64,000 bases of DNA, taken from assembly GCA_018333655.1 (NCBI GenBank), contig JAGXTJ010000044.1, positions 1 through 64,000 of the forward strand. The letters run 5' to 3'. The notes under the pieces were generated by a model, which saw only the letters and a list, made by a program, of their open reading frames with translations, was not told where the DNA came from and made no database searches. This document shows, in pieces, positions 25,748 to 34,075 of this stretch (its first letter is position 1; each line of letters opens with the position of its first letter). Made by a program: the position numbers and the translations under genes. This stretch comes from Bacillota bacterium (lineage in GTDB: Bacteria; Bacillota; UBA994).

Positions 25748-25877
25748 TTCGACAGAGGGGACTTTGCGACAGAGGGGACGCTTTACGACAGATCAGCGAC
25801 AGAGGGGACGGTTCCTTTTGTCGATAATTCCCGACAAAAGGAACCGTCCCCTCTGTCGCAACGTCCCCTCTGTCGCC
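25748..25877. repeat. REP-like nested palindromic element (GACAGAGGGGACG family)
   Basis: The core is a 27-bp arm (25797-25823, starting CGACAGAGGGGACGG) and its exact reverse complement (25832-25858) around an eight-base loop. Outer, partly degraded copies of GCGACAGAGGGGAC lie at about 25749, 25767 and, inverted, 25862-25877, making a nested palindrome. No transposase is present. The structure resembles REP/BIME elements mobilised by REP-associated tyrosine transposases. An identical 27-bp arm lies inside mnmA at 42576-42602. The element separates apt from relA. Confidence 0.9.
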
Positions 25878-25924
25878 TTCCTTCGTCGTAGTTGGGTCTA
25901 TTTGGGAAAGGAACGGCGAGTAGC

Positions 25925-28138
25925 TTGGCTCTAGACTACGGTGCATTGACAGACAGAATCAATATGTACAGCCCCGGGGCAGATTTTAGCTTGCTCGCGC
26001 GGGCTGTTCAGTTTGCTGACAGTGCTCATGTTGGGCAGAAGCGTGAGTCTGGTGAGGACTATATCTCTCACCCCTTGGCGGTAGCCTTAATCTTGGCTGA
26101 TATACAGCTCGATATGGAGAGCATCTGCGCTGCCATTTTACATGATGTAGTTGAGGATACCAATGTTAGTCTTTCTGATGTGGCGGAGAAATTTGGCCCG
26201 CGCGTCGCCAAGCTTGTCGACGGCGTGACCAAGTTAGGTCGCCTCGAGTTTAAGAACCGACAGGAGCAGCAGGCCGAAAATTTGCGCAAAATGCTCCTAG
26301 CCATGTCCGAAGATGTGCGGGTAATCTTGATTAAGTTGGCCGACAGACTGCACAATATGCGCACGCTTAAATTTCGTCCCCCCCAGCGGCAAAAGCCGAC
26401 CGCCAAAGAGACGCTCGACATTTATGCGCCACTCGCTCATCGCCTCGGCATCAGTCGCATGCAGTGGGAGCTAGAAGACCTTGCCTTTCGCTACCTAGAG
26501 CCCGCGGCTTACGAGGATGTAGCGGAGCGCGTAGCCACCAAGCGGCAGGATAGAGAGCAAGTGATTAACCGCGCTCGCGCCACCCTACAGCAGCATTTGC
26601 GCGAGGTGGATATTGTCGCCGAGATACAGGGGCGGCCAAAACACTTTTACAGCATCTACCGCAAAATGCAGTCCGGCAAGAGCTTTGAAGAAATTTACGA
26701 CTTAGTAGCCATGCGGGTCATTGTGGACTCCGTAAAAGACTGCTACGGTGTGCTTGGCATCATCCACAGCATTTGGCGACCTATTCCTGGTCGTTTCAAG
26801 GATTTTATCGCGACGCCTAAGCCTAACATGTACCAAAGTCTCCACACCACCATAGTGGGAGAGCAGGGCACGCCGCTGGAGCTCCAGATTAGGACACAGG
26901 AGATGCATCGCATCGCCGAACACGGTGTGGCTGCCCACTGGGCCTACAAAGAGGGTAGTAAGCCGGAGAGGGAGCTATCGACCAAGTTGGCATGGCTGCG
27001 CTCACTTATTGAATGGCAAAAAGATTTAGTGGACCCCGAAGAGTTCGTTGAAGGACTCAAGATTGACCTTTTTACAGATGAAGTCTTCGTTTTTACGCCT
27101 AAGGGCGATGTTGTGGATTTACCTGTAGGTTCGATCCCCATAGATTTTGCCTACCGTGTACATACCAATATCGGGCATCGCTGTGTAGGGGCTAAGGTAA
27201 ACGGTCGTATCGTGCCCCTAACCTACGAGCTCAAAACGGGCGATATCGTGGAGATCGTGACTACCAAGCAAGCCAACGGACCGAGTCGCGACTGGATTAA
27301 GCTGGTGCGCACCCCGGGGGCACGCAGCCGCATACGCCAATGGTTCAAAAAAGAGCAGAAAGCGGAGAATGTCGAGCGTGGCGGCGAGCTACTCACCAAG
27401 GAGGTGCGGCGACAGAATTACCCTCCAGAGGAAGTTCTGTTGGACAAGTATTTGAGCGATATCGCCGCCCAGCAAAACTACATTTCTGTAGATGACATGC
27501 TGGCTAATCTCGGTCATGGCGGTGTCAGTGCCATGCACATCGCCAATAAACTCATCGCCAAGTACCTTAAAGATAGAGGCCCGGTAGCCTTAGAGCCTGT
27601 CTCGATGGTTGAGCTGACCAAGCAGCCCTTCGCCGCGGTGGAAGTGCAGGTCGTTGGTCTAGATAACGCCCTAGTTAAATTTGCACGTTGCTGCAGCCCT
27701 TTGCCGGGCGACGAAATCATTGGTTTTGTGACGCGCGGGCGAGGGGTATCGGTGCATACTAGTAACTGTCCAAATGTGCCTAGTCTGCAGCGCGAGAGCG
27801 AACGACTGATTAACGTCGCCTGGGGTTCTCGCACCCAGGCGTCCTACCAGGTTCGCATAGAGTTTGTGGGCATGGATCGTCCGGGGCTCTTGCAGGATGT
27901 TATTCAGGCGCTGGCTGAGATAAAGACGAACATTACGTCGCTAAAGGCGCGCACTACCAAAGATCAAGAAGCACATTTTAACTTTTCCATTGTCGTTCGT
28001 GATTTAGCGCATTGCGAGAGAGTCTTAGCCAAGCTACACAAAATTCGGGATGCTCTTAGCGTTAAGCGTGCTACCAGTATCTTGACTAAAGGAGACGATG
28101 TCGGTGCGGGCGGTGGTACAGCGAGTAACAAGGGCTAG
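25925..28138 (+). CDS. relA: Bifunctional (p)ppGpp synthetase/hydrolase RelA/SpoT
   Basis: A 737-residue Rel enzyme that makes and degrades (p)ppGpp in the stringent response. Domains in order: HD hydrolase ([29 protein letters not shown]), synthetase ([38 protein letters not shown]), TGS ([16 protein letters not shown]), a zinc-finger-like region ([15 protein letters not shown]) and a C-terminal ACT domain. Both activities look intact. Start uncertain: TTG 25925 gives the usual N-terminus but its AAAGGA is 12 bases away; TTG 25892 is an alternative. A REP-like palindrome occupies the upstream gap. Confidence 0.95.
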   Translation: MALDYGALTDRINMYSPGADFSLLARAVQFADSAHVGQKRESGEDYISHPLAVALILADIQLDMESICAAILHDVVEDTNVSLSDVAEKFGPRVAKLVDGVTKLGRLEFKNRQEQQAENLRKMLLAMSEDVRVILIKLADRLHNMRTLKFRPPQRQKPTAKETLDIYAPLAHRLGISRMQWELEDLAFRYLEPAAYEDVAERVATKRQDREQVINRARATLQQHLREVDIVAEIQGRPKHFYSIYRKMQSGKSFEEIYDLVAMRVIVDSVKDCYGVLGIIHSIWRPIPGRFKDFIATPKPNMYQSLHTTIVGEQGTPLELQIRTQEMHRIAEHGVAAHWAYKEGSKPERELSTKLAWLRSLIEWQKDLVDPEEFVEGLKIDLFTDEVFVFTPKGDVVDLPVGSIPIDFAYRVHTNIGHRCVGAKVNGRIVPLTYELKTGDIVEIVTTKQANGPSRDWIKLVRTPGARSRIRQWFKKEQKAENVERGGELLTKEVRRQNYPPEEVLLDKYLSDIAAQQNYISVDDMLANLGHGGVSAMHIANKLIAKYLKDRGPVALEPVSMVELTKQPFAAVEVQVVGLDNALVKFARCCSPLPGDEIIGFVTRGRGVSVHTSNCPNVPSLQRESERLINVAWGSRTQASYQVRIEFVGMDRPGLLQDVIQALAEIKTNITSLKARTTKDQEAHFNFSIVVRDLAHCERVLAKLHKIRDALSVKRATSILTKGDDVGAGGGTASNKG

Positions 28139-28553
28139 AGTACTGGTCAATGGGGAACTAAGCGGTGAAATTGCCGCTGGCTTGGTCGTACTGCTTGGTG
28201 TAGGCGTGAACGATACCGGGAGTGATGTCGCCTACTTGATAGAAAAAATTGCGGGACTTAGGGTGTTTGCCGATCAGGCTGGCAAAATGAATCTCAGCTT
28301 GGCAGAGATTCAAGGTGAGGTCTTGGCAGTTTCTCAATTCACTTTGCACGGCGATTGTCGCCGCGGCAAGCGACCGAGTTTTGACGGTGCGGCTCGCCCC
28401 GAAGTTGCCATACCCTTGTACAATGAATTTGTCGCGGGGCTTCGGGCCCGGGGCATCGTGGTAGCCACGGGTTCTTTTGGTGCCATGATGCAGGTCGAGC
28501 TTGTCAATGACGGCCCTGTAACCATCTTACTAGACAGCGAAAAAGTTTTTTAG
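28104..28553 (+). CDS. dtd: D-aminoacyl-tRNA deacylase
   Basis: A 149-residue homodimeric proofreading enzyme that frees D-amino acids from tRNA. Seen: [12 protein letters not shown] at the N-terminus, the catalytic [17 protein letters not shown] motif and the Gly-cisPro-like signature zone near [21 protein letters not shown]. Start: AAAGGAG is nine bases before GTG 28104 and only three before ATG 28098; GTG also yields the family-standard length. It overlaps the end of relA by 35 bp, a conserved arrangement. Confidence 0.96.
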   Translation: MRAVVQRVTRARVLVNGELSGEIAAGLVVLLGVGVNDTGSDVAYLIEKIAGLRVFADQAGKMNLSLAEIQGEVLAVSQFTLHGDCRRGKRPSFDGAARPEVAIPLYNEFVAGLRARGIVVATGSFGAMMQVELVNDGPVTILLDSEKVF

Positions 28554-28567
28554 GGGAGGGAATCATA

Positions 28568-29179
28568 GTGAAGATTGAGAGTTTGGCTTTGGGCAAGCTG
28601 CAGACTAATGCCTATTTTCTCCTGCATGAGGGTAAGGCAGCGGTAATAGACCCTGCCGGGGACAGTGACCTGTGCCTTGCTTACCTGAGCGAAGAGGGAG
28701 CAGTTCTTGACAGCATCTACTTTACTCATGGTCATGCCGATCATGTCGCCGCCGCTATGGAGTTAAAGCGTGCTACAGGTGCACGCATTTATGGACACAG
28801 CGCCGATTCATACTTACTGGGTCGAGTTAATGACGAAGTAGCTATGTACTTAGGCTTAAAAGAGATTATTACGCTTGATGTAGAGCTAATCCCCGAAAGC
28901 AGTATCGACATTGCCGGATCAAACTTCACTGTGCTGGCAACACCTGGGCACACGCCGGGTTCGGTTTGCTACTATAGCGCCTCACTCAAGGTCTTGTTCT
29001 CCGGAGACACTCTTTTCGCGAAGAGTATCGGTAGGTCGGACTTATTGGGTGGCAATGCGCAAGTACTCAGGCAGTCTCTGCTACGCCTTAAGGAATTGCC
29101 AGATGATACGCTAGTCTTGCCAGGGCATGGTCCTAGCACCACTATCGCGGAGGAGAAGGTGCATAATCGCCTTTGGTGA
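28568..29179 (+). CDS. MBL-fold metallohydrolase (glyoxalase II-like)
   Basis: A 203-residue metallo-beta-lactamase-fold enzyme. Seen: the metal motif THGHADHVAA, then GHTPGSVCYY, GDTLF and LPGHGPSTTI, the five ligand clusters of the YcbL/GloB-like subgroup. It lacks the C-terminal glutathione-binding domain of true glyoxalase II. In Bacillota this gene is regularly found between dtd and hemZ; its substrate there is not established. GGGGAGGG precedes GTG 28568. Confidence 0.88.
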   Translation: MKIESLALGKLQTNAYFLLHEGKAAVIDPAGDSDLCLAYLSEEGAVLDSIYFTHGHADHVAAAMELKRATGARIYGHSADSYLLGRVNDEVAMYLGLKEIITLDVELIPESSIDIAGSNFTVLATPGHTPGSVCYYSASLKVLFSGDTLFAKSIGRSDLLGGNAQVLRQSLLRLKELPDDTLVLPGHGPSTTIAEEKVHNRLW

Positions 29180-30351
29180 AGAAACTATACGGTTCACTAG
29201 TCGGCGTTCGGCCAGGTAAATTGGCCGACCACATGCTAGCATTAGGCTTCGCACCGCGCGAGGTAGTTCATCGCCTGTGCCTAGAGCGCGAGGTAGACCC
29301 TTTGCGGGCCAAACTCTTAGTTGAAGTGGCCTTGTTGCAGCGCGAACTGCTTGCGCCCTTTGCCGCTACGCAGGACCTTGTCTCTCTCTACATAGGCATT
29401 CCCTTTTGTCCTTCACGTTGTGCCTACTGCAGTTTTGCCTCCCACAGCCTCGACAAGTATCGTCGTGCTGAGCTCGAGAGGTACTGTGAGGGCCTAGTAC
29501 ATGAAATTTCGTCTCTTGGCACACAGCTCCGCCAGCTAGGTCTCAAAGTCGCTACCTGCTACATTGGCGGTGGCACACCAACCACACTTGCACCTAGAGA
29601 GCTGTCAAGCTTGCTTGCGGCTGTGCGGGCACTACCGCTGTGGGAGTCTGCTTTTGAGCTGACTGTAGAAGCGGGGCGCGCCGACACCATGGAGGCAGAG
29701 AAGCTCGATATACTACCGCGAGACATTCGTCTCGCCATAAACCCCCAGAGCATGCATGACGCAACTCTCACGGCCATTGGGCGCTCTCATACGGTAGAGC
29801 AAGTGCGCGAAAAGTACGCCTTGGCCCGAACTATGGGCTTTGACAATATCAACATGGACCTTATCGTCGGCCTGCCCGGGGAAGATGCCCAAGCCGTCAG
29901 GTACAGCATGGCCGAGGTGCTCGACCTCGCTCCCGATAGTGTCACTTTGCACATGTTCTCGAGGAAGCGCGCTTCACGTTTTGGTGGAGGCGAAGTTTGG
30001 CAGACGATGGATGACACCGAGGCCTACATGGCGAGTGACCTAACGACAGAGATGCTGCGCCAGAGGGGGCTCCGGCCCTACTATCTCTATCGCCAGCGTG
30101 CGATTTTAGCAGGACTTGAAAACATCGGCTGGGCTAGGCCAGGCAAGGAATGTCTTTACAACATGCTAATTATCGGCGAGAGCCAGACGATTATCGGCGT
30201 GGGCGCTGGGGCCACCAGCATCTTTCCCTTAAAGACCACCGAGTGGGAACGTCACGCCAACCCTAAAGATGCTAAAATGTACTTAGATCGCCTGCCCCAA
30301 CTAGTGGCAGAAAAGGGCAGACTACTAAGTGAGTGGAGGAGTAAATTATGA
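29176..30351 (+). CDS. hemZ: HemZ-type radical SAM protein (coproporphyrinogen III dehydrogenase-like), N-terminally short
   Basis: A 391-residue radical SAM enzyme. Seen: FCPSRCAYCSF with the CxxxCxxC cluster near residue 82, YIGGGTPTTL and NMDLIVGLPGE. LVGVRPGKLADHMLALGF at the N-terminus is the HemZ-specific GVRPxK block. Known: Clostridia HemZ is about 100 residues longer at the N-terminus; here GTG 29176 overlaps the previous stop, so the region is truly absent. It may act in oxygen-independent haem synthesis, but HemZ activity is not well established and HemW-like roles are possible. Confidence 0.86.
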   Translation: MKKLYGSLVGVRPGKLADHMLALGFAPREVVHRLCLEREVDPLRAKLLVEVALLQRELLAPFAATQDLVSLYIGIPFCPSRCAYCSFASHSLDKYRRAELERYCEGLVHEISSLGTQLRQLGLKVATCYIGGGTPTTLAPRELSSLLAAVRALPLWESAFELTVEAGRADTMEAEKLDILPRDIRLAINPQSMHDATLTAIGRSHTVEQVREKYALARTMGFDNINMDLIVGLPGEDAQAVRYSMAEVLDLAPDSVTLHMFSRKRASRFGGGEVWQTMDDTEAYMASDLTTEMLRQRGLRPYYLYRQRAILAGLENIGWARPGKECLYNMLIIGESQTIIGVGAGATSIFPLKTTEWERHANPKDAKMYLDRLPQLVAEKGRLLSEWRSKL

Positions 30352-32102
30352 AATTGCCTCGTTCCCGCACGGGAGAGCTCTCCTTGGCGCAAGTTGGCAA
30401 AGAAGTTCATCTCTCTGGTTGGGTTGCTAAGCGGCGCGACCTCGGCGGTCTTATATTCGCAGACCTGAGGGACATTGGCGGTATTGTGCAGTTAGTTTTT
30501 GACCCCCAAGGCGAACAAGTTTTTCGTCAGGCCGAGACTTTGCGCAGTGAATTCGTCATCGAAGTGGTGGGAACCGTGCAAAAACGGCCTCCTGAGGGCA
30601 TCAATCGGCACTTAGCCTCTGGCGAAATCGAAGTGTTCGTCACAGAGCTCATCATTCACAACGCGGCCAAAACTACTCCCTTTTATATTCAGCCGGATAT
30701 CAAGGTGGACGAGGGCCTGCGCCTTAAGTATCGCTATCTAGATTTACGACGACCTGAAATGCAGGCCAGTCTCATTTTACGCCACAAAGTAGCGCAAACA
30801 GTGCGTAATTTCTTAGATAGCCAGGGCTTCTTAGAGGTAGAGACGCCCATGTTAACGCGTTCCACCCCTGAGGGAGCGCGCGACTACATCGTGCCTAGCC
30901 GCGTCAGTCCGGGTGAATTTTACGCCTTGCCACAATCACCCCAAATATTTAAGCAGCTGCTCATGGTGGCAGGGCTAGACCGTTATTTTCAGCTAGCGCG
31001 CTGCTTCCGCGACGAAGACTTGCGCGCTGACCGTCAGCCCGAGTTTACCCAAGTAGACTTAGAAATGTCTTTCGTCGACGAAGAAGACATACATTCTCTC
31101 ACCGAAGACATGATGCGCGACATCTGCACCAGGACTCTCGGCATTAATGGTGCCAGCCTCGAGTTCCCCCGACTCACCTACGACGAGGCGCTAGAGCGCT
31201 ATGGCTCAGACAAACCAGATTTACGCTACGAGCTACCAATTGTCGATGTCACGGCGCTCTTCGCCCATACAGAGTTTAAAGTTTTCGCCGAAGCCGCGAA
31301 GAGCGGCACAATCCGTGCTATTAATGCCAAGGGCTGCGCGAATTACAGCCGCAAAGACATAGACGAGCTCACGCAATTCGTAGCAAAATTCGGCGCCAGG
31401 GGACTAGCTTACATGGCGCTAGATGAGAACGGGCCACGGTCATCCTTCGCCAAATTTCTAACCTCCGAGCAAGTAGCTGCGCTTGTCGCCGCCCTAGCAG
31501 GGGAAAAAGGAGACCTCCTGCTCTTTGTGGCCGATAAGAAGAAGACGGCCCTCAGTGCCCTAGGTGCCTTGCGGCAGCACTTAGCCGACCGACTGGGCCT
31601 TAAGACCCCTGGCCTGCTTAAGTTTCTCTGGGTAGTCAACTTCCCTCTCCTTGAATTTGACGAGGCCAGCAATCGCTACATCGCCTGCCATCACCCCTTT
31701 ACTTCTCCACTGCCTGAGGACGAAGAAAAAATGAGCTCGCACCCCGGTGAAGTGCGAGCGAGAGCCTATGATCTGGTGTTAAACGGTGTAGAACTAGGTG
31801 GGGGCAGCATTCGTATCCATCGCCGCGAACTGCAGGAGAAAATGTTTCAGTGCCTAGGTCTTTCTAGCGAAGAGTCCCAGGACAAATTTGGCTTCTTGCT
31901 GGAGGCCTTTGAGTATGGTACACCGCCCCACGGCGGCATTGCCCTAGGCTTAGATCGCTTAGTAATGCTGTTATCTGGCAGAGACAGCATTCGCGACTGC
32001 ATTGCCTTCCCTAAGACCACGGCCGCGCAGGACCTGATGACCAATGCACCTAATGTTGTGCCGGAAAGTCTACTGCAGGAGCTTAAACTAAGGTCTCGGT
32101 AA
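30348..32102 (+). CDS. aspS: Aspartyl-tRNA synthetase
   Basis: A 584-residue bacterial-type class II synthetase. Seen: an N-terminal OB anticodon domain (VHLSGWVAKRRDLGGLIFADLRD), motif 2 FRDEDLRADRQPEFTQ, the bacterial insertion (GAD) domain in the middle, and motif 3 GIALGLDRLVMLL. Overlaps hemZ by four bases. In most Bacillota hisS precedes aspS; here hemZ adjoins aspS directly. Whether it also charges tRNA-Asn depends on a GatCAB system elsewhere. Confidence 0.97.
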   Translation: MKLPRSRTGELSLAQVGKEVHLSGWVAKRRDLGGLIFADLRDIGGIVQLVFDPQGEQVFRQAETLRSEFVIEVVGTVQKRPPEGINRHLASGEIEVFVTELIIHNAAKTTPFYIQPDIKVDEGLRLKYRYLDLRRPEMQASLILRHKVAQTVRNFLDSQGFLEVETPMLTRSTPEGARDYIVPSRVSPGEFYALPQSPQIFKQLLMVAGLDRYFQLARCFRDEDLRADRQPEFTQVDLEMSFVDEEDIHSLTEDMMRDICTRTLGINGASLEFPRLTYDEALERYGSDKPDLRYELPIVDVTALFAHTEFKVFAEAAKSGTIRAINAKGCANYSRKDIDELTQFVAKFGARGLAYMALDENGPRSSFAKFLTSEQVAALVAALAGEKGDLLLFVADKKKTALSALGALRQHLADRLGLKTPGLLKFLWVVNFPLLEFDEASNRYIACHHPFTSPLPEDEEKMSSHPGEVRARAYDLVLNGVELGGGSIRIHRRELQEKMFQCLGLSSEESQDKFGFLLEAFEYGTPPHGGIALGLDRLVMLLSGRDSIRDCIAFPKTTAAQDLMTNAPNVVPESLLQELKLRSR

Positions 32103-32110
32103 GAGCAACT

Positions 32111-32401
32111 TTAGATTTTTTTAATCGGCAAGGTGCCGAGCTTGTGAATGACATCGTGCAAGAAATTTGAACCGCGAGAGATGAGCAGCCCAGATACCAA
32201 GTAGTCAACGAAGGGATAAACCGTAGGCACAGAAAGCTGTTGCAGTAAACCTACCCGCGTGCTGAAACAAAGAACAATGCCGACCAGCATCGAGGTAGCT
32301 TGCGCTAGGTTGCCTTTAATTGCGGGCACAGCACCCTTGAGAACCGTCGTTACTTGTTCAACGACAATCGCCAAGAGGACAATCGTTGCCGACCATTCCA
32401 T
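32111..32401 (-). CDS. Small two-span membrane protein of unknown function
   Basis: A 96-residue protein starting MEWSATIVLLAIVVEQVTT, with a second hydrophobic stretch ATSMLVGIVLCFSTRVGLL and a conserved-looking end SGLLISRGSNFLHDVIHKL. AGAGGTGGG is five to seven bases before ATG 32401; a longer frame upstream lacks a ribosome site. The size and two-helix layout, with an amphipathic C-terminus, recall holin-like proteins, but no family is recognised. It begins an 8.7-kb block inserted between aspS and rarA relative to the B. subtilis order. Confidence 0.65.
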   Translation of the reverse strand: MEWSATIVLLAIVVEQVTTVLKGAVPAIKGNLAQATSMLVGIVLCFSTRVGLLQQLSVPTVYPFVDYLVSGLLISRGSNFLHDVIHKLGTLPIKKI

Positions 32402-32568
32402 ATACCCACCTCTTTCTCTGTACTTGTGTAGCCTTGTTGCTACAAGATATGCGGCAGATGGAAGATTGTGAGGCACGAAATATCCTTGCAAAGACAAGCT
32501 AGCGCATGCTAAGATAAGGGCAAGAAAATAAATTTTAGTTTGCCCTGCGATGTGCGTGAGCTCTATGA

Positions 32569-32716
32569 GTTTTGTTCCTAACACCAACAAAACGGGAAGT
32601 TAAGTCTTGTACCAAGTGGCAGCCGCTTGTTCGGATTCGCGCGGTACAAAGACAAACCTCCCACCTGCGGAGAGCAGGTTCAAAACGAGAGGGCCACGGC
32701 ATGGCGGGGGAAGAAA
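32569..32716. ncRNA. Candidate structured RNA, unassigned
   Basis: The 364-bp gap between two minus-strand genes has no gene but several hairpins in series: GTTTTGTT/AACAAAAC (32569-32593); GTCTTGTACC with GGTACAAAGAC (32604-32653) enclosing AAGTGG/CCGCTT; and CCTC/GAGG (32657-32692) enclosing ACCTGC/GCAGGT. This nested design is unlike the other gaps here. The direction is undetermined: on plus it would end at the 32720-32744 terminator; on minus it would be the 5' leader of the small membrane protein. I recognise no known riboswitch or 6S core. Confidence 0.4.
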
Positions 32717-32719
32717 TAA

Positions 32720-32744
32720 ACCACAATCCAATGCGGACTGTGGT
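32720..32744. terminator. Intrinsic terminator, usable in both directions
   Basis: ACCACAATCC and GGACTGTGGT form a ten-pair stem with one mismatch and a five-base loop. On plus it is followed by CTTTCTATTTTT, on minus by TTTATTTCTT. The nearest gene end is the minus-strand MFS gene (stop at 32766), which it should terminate; it could also end a plus-strand RNA from 32569. Confidence 0.75.
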
Positions 32745-32765
32745 CTTTCTATTTTTCGTGCTGGT

Positions 32766-34016
32766 TTAATTGGTGACCACCTTTAGGCGTCTTGGAGAGG
32801 CAAAAAACAGCCACCAGAAAAAGGTCGAGAGTACATAGCAAAACAACATGATTTGTATGGCCGCGGGGTAGCCGGAAAAGGCCCCTGCCGAAGTAATAAC
32901 TAGGCCCGCGCTGTAGGTGGCGACGGCTCGGGTTCCACTCATCACCATGTTGTTAATGCCATTGGCGGTCGCTCTAAACTGCGGCGATATATGAGAGACA
33001 AAGAAATTAGTCTCGAGAGGAAGAGACATTTGCATAAAAGCACTGCGTAGCATAAATAAACCGCCTGCCACAGGGAAGCTAGTTACGGACGAAATACCAA
33101 AGAGCAGGGGCAGGGAGATGATGCGCGTGAAGATAATGGCGGGGACAGGCTGCCACTTGGCGGCGAGAGAAGGGGCGATGGCCGTGGCTACGAGTACCGT
33201 CATTTGTGTCAGGCTCATCAGCGTACCTAGTTGTGCCGGCGAGGCGGCAAAAGTACGGCGGAAAAATGGCGTGGCAAAGGGCATGAAGTGGGCAGCCCCA
33301 AGAGCAATAAAGCCAGCGCAGACCATGTAGCGCCAGAGAAACCCGAGGTCGCGCGCGGCAGGCAGTACCCACTTGCTTCTGGCGTGGGTCTTCGCTTCAC
33401 TCTCCGTCTCCACAATCCGCCAGAGAAACACACAGGCGTAGGCCATGAGCAGCACGGCCAGTACAAAAGTAGTACGAAACAGGCTGATTTCACCCAGAGC
33501 AGGCCAAAGTTTGCTTGCCACCCGAGGCAAGGCACCCCCGAGCATGTTACCCAGGATGCCAGCGCCGAGCATGCCCATGGCGCCCAAGCTAAAGGCATGC
33601 ACTCTGTTCTCTGCGGTGGTGTTCTCGGCCACAAAGGGGGCGTAAGAGGCCATAAATAGCATGACAAAGGCACCTTCTGCGAAATGCAAAAGGCGCAAAA
33701 AAGGTACGTTAAAAGTTGAGGCCCGCAGCACCGTGATAACCACCATGGCACAAGCTCCAATGATAAAGCTGCGCTTACGGCCGATGCGGTCCGCTACAAG
33801 GCCAGCGGGTATGGCGGTGATGGCGCTGCCAAAAGTGCCTAGCGCGAATAAACCGCCCATGACTTGCTCATCGAGGCCACCTGCCAGTAGGTATAAAGGA
33901 AAGAGCAGTCCAAACATGGCCGCTCCAAGTTGCCAAAGGCCATAATGCCAGAGAAGTGTGCGTATATTCGTGTTGTAGGAGCGGTAATGTTTGCGGTATT
34001 CCAGCCAGATGCCCAC
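32766..34016 (-). CDS. Major facilitator superfamily transporter
   Basis: A 416-residue membrane protein with about twelve helices. Seen: the MFS loop 2-3 signature GLVADRIGRKRSF near residue 75, a long cytoplasmic loop with RIVETESEAKTHARSK between halves, and a glycine-rich helix MGMLGAGILGNMLGGALPR. The pattern resembles drug or metabolite exporters; the substrate is not determinable. It has a strong sigma-A promoter immediately upstream (34039-34067) and an intrinsic terminator after it, so it is probably monocistronic. Confidence 0.88.
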   Translation of the reverse strand: MGIWLEYRKHYRSYNTNIRTLLWHYGLWQLGAAMFGLLFPLYLLAGGLDEQVMGGLFALGTFGSAITAIPAGLVADRIGRKRSFIIGACAMVVITVLRASTFNVPFLRLLHFAEGAFVMLFMASYAPFVAENTTAENRVHAFSLGAMGMLGAGILGNMLGGALPRVASKLWPALGEISLFRTTFVLAVLLMAYACVFLWRIVETESEAKTHARSKWVLPAARDLGFLWRYMVCAGFIALGAAHFMPFATPFFRRTFAASPAQLGTLMSLTQMTVLVATAIAPSLAAKWQPVPAIIFTRIISLPLLFGISSVTSFPVAGGLFMLRSAFMQMSLPLETNFFVSHISPQFRATANGINNMVMSGTRAVATYSAGLVITSAGAFSGYPAAIQIMLFCYVLSTFFWWLFFASPRRLKVVTN

Positions 34017-34038
34017 TCGCTTCCCCCCAGACCCGCTA

Positions 34039-34067
34039 ACTATACCACAATGCTAAAATTTCGACAA
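34039..34067 (-). promoter_or_regulatory. Sigma-A promoter of the MFS gene
   Basis: Minus strand: TTGTCG (plus 34062-34067), 17-bp spacer, TATAGT (plus 34039-34044), about 22 bp before the MFS start codon. Good match and ideal spacing. Confidence 0.72.
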
Positions 34068-34075
34068 CCGGGGGA

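Noticed and set aside
25748-25877. CRISPR-like array
   Set aside because: Repeats are inverted and nested, without regular spacers or cas genes.
32593-32610. Possible 5S rRNA fragment
   Set aside because: Only about ten bases (GGAAGTTAAG) match; the rest of the 5S structure is absent.
33231-33659. Antisense frame in the MFS gene
   Set aside because: Low-complexity shadow without a start region.
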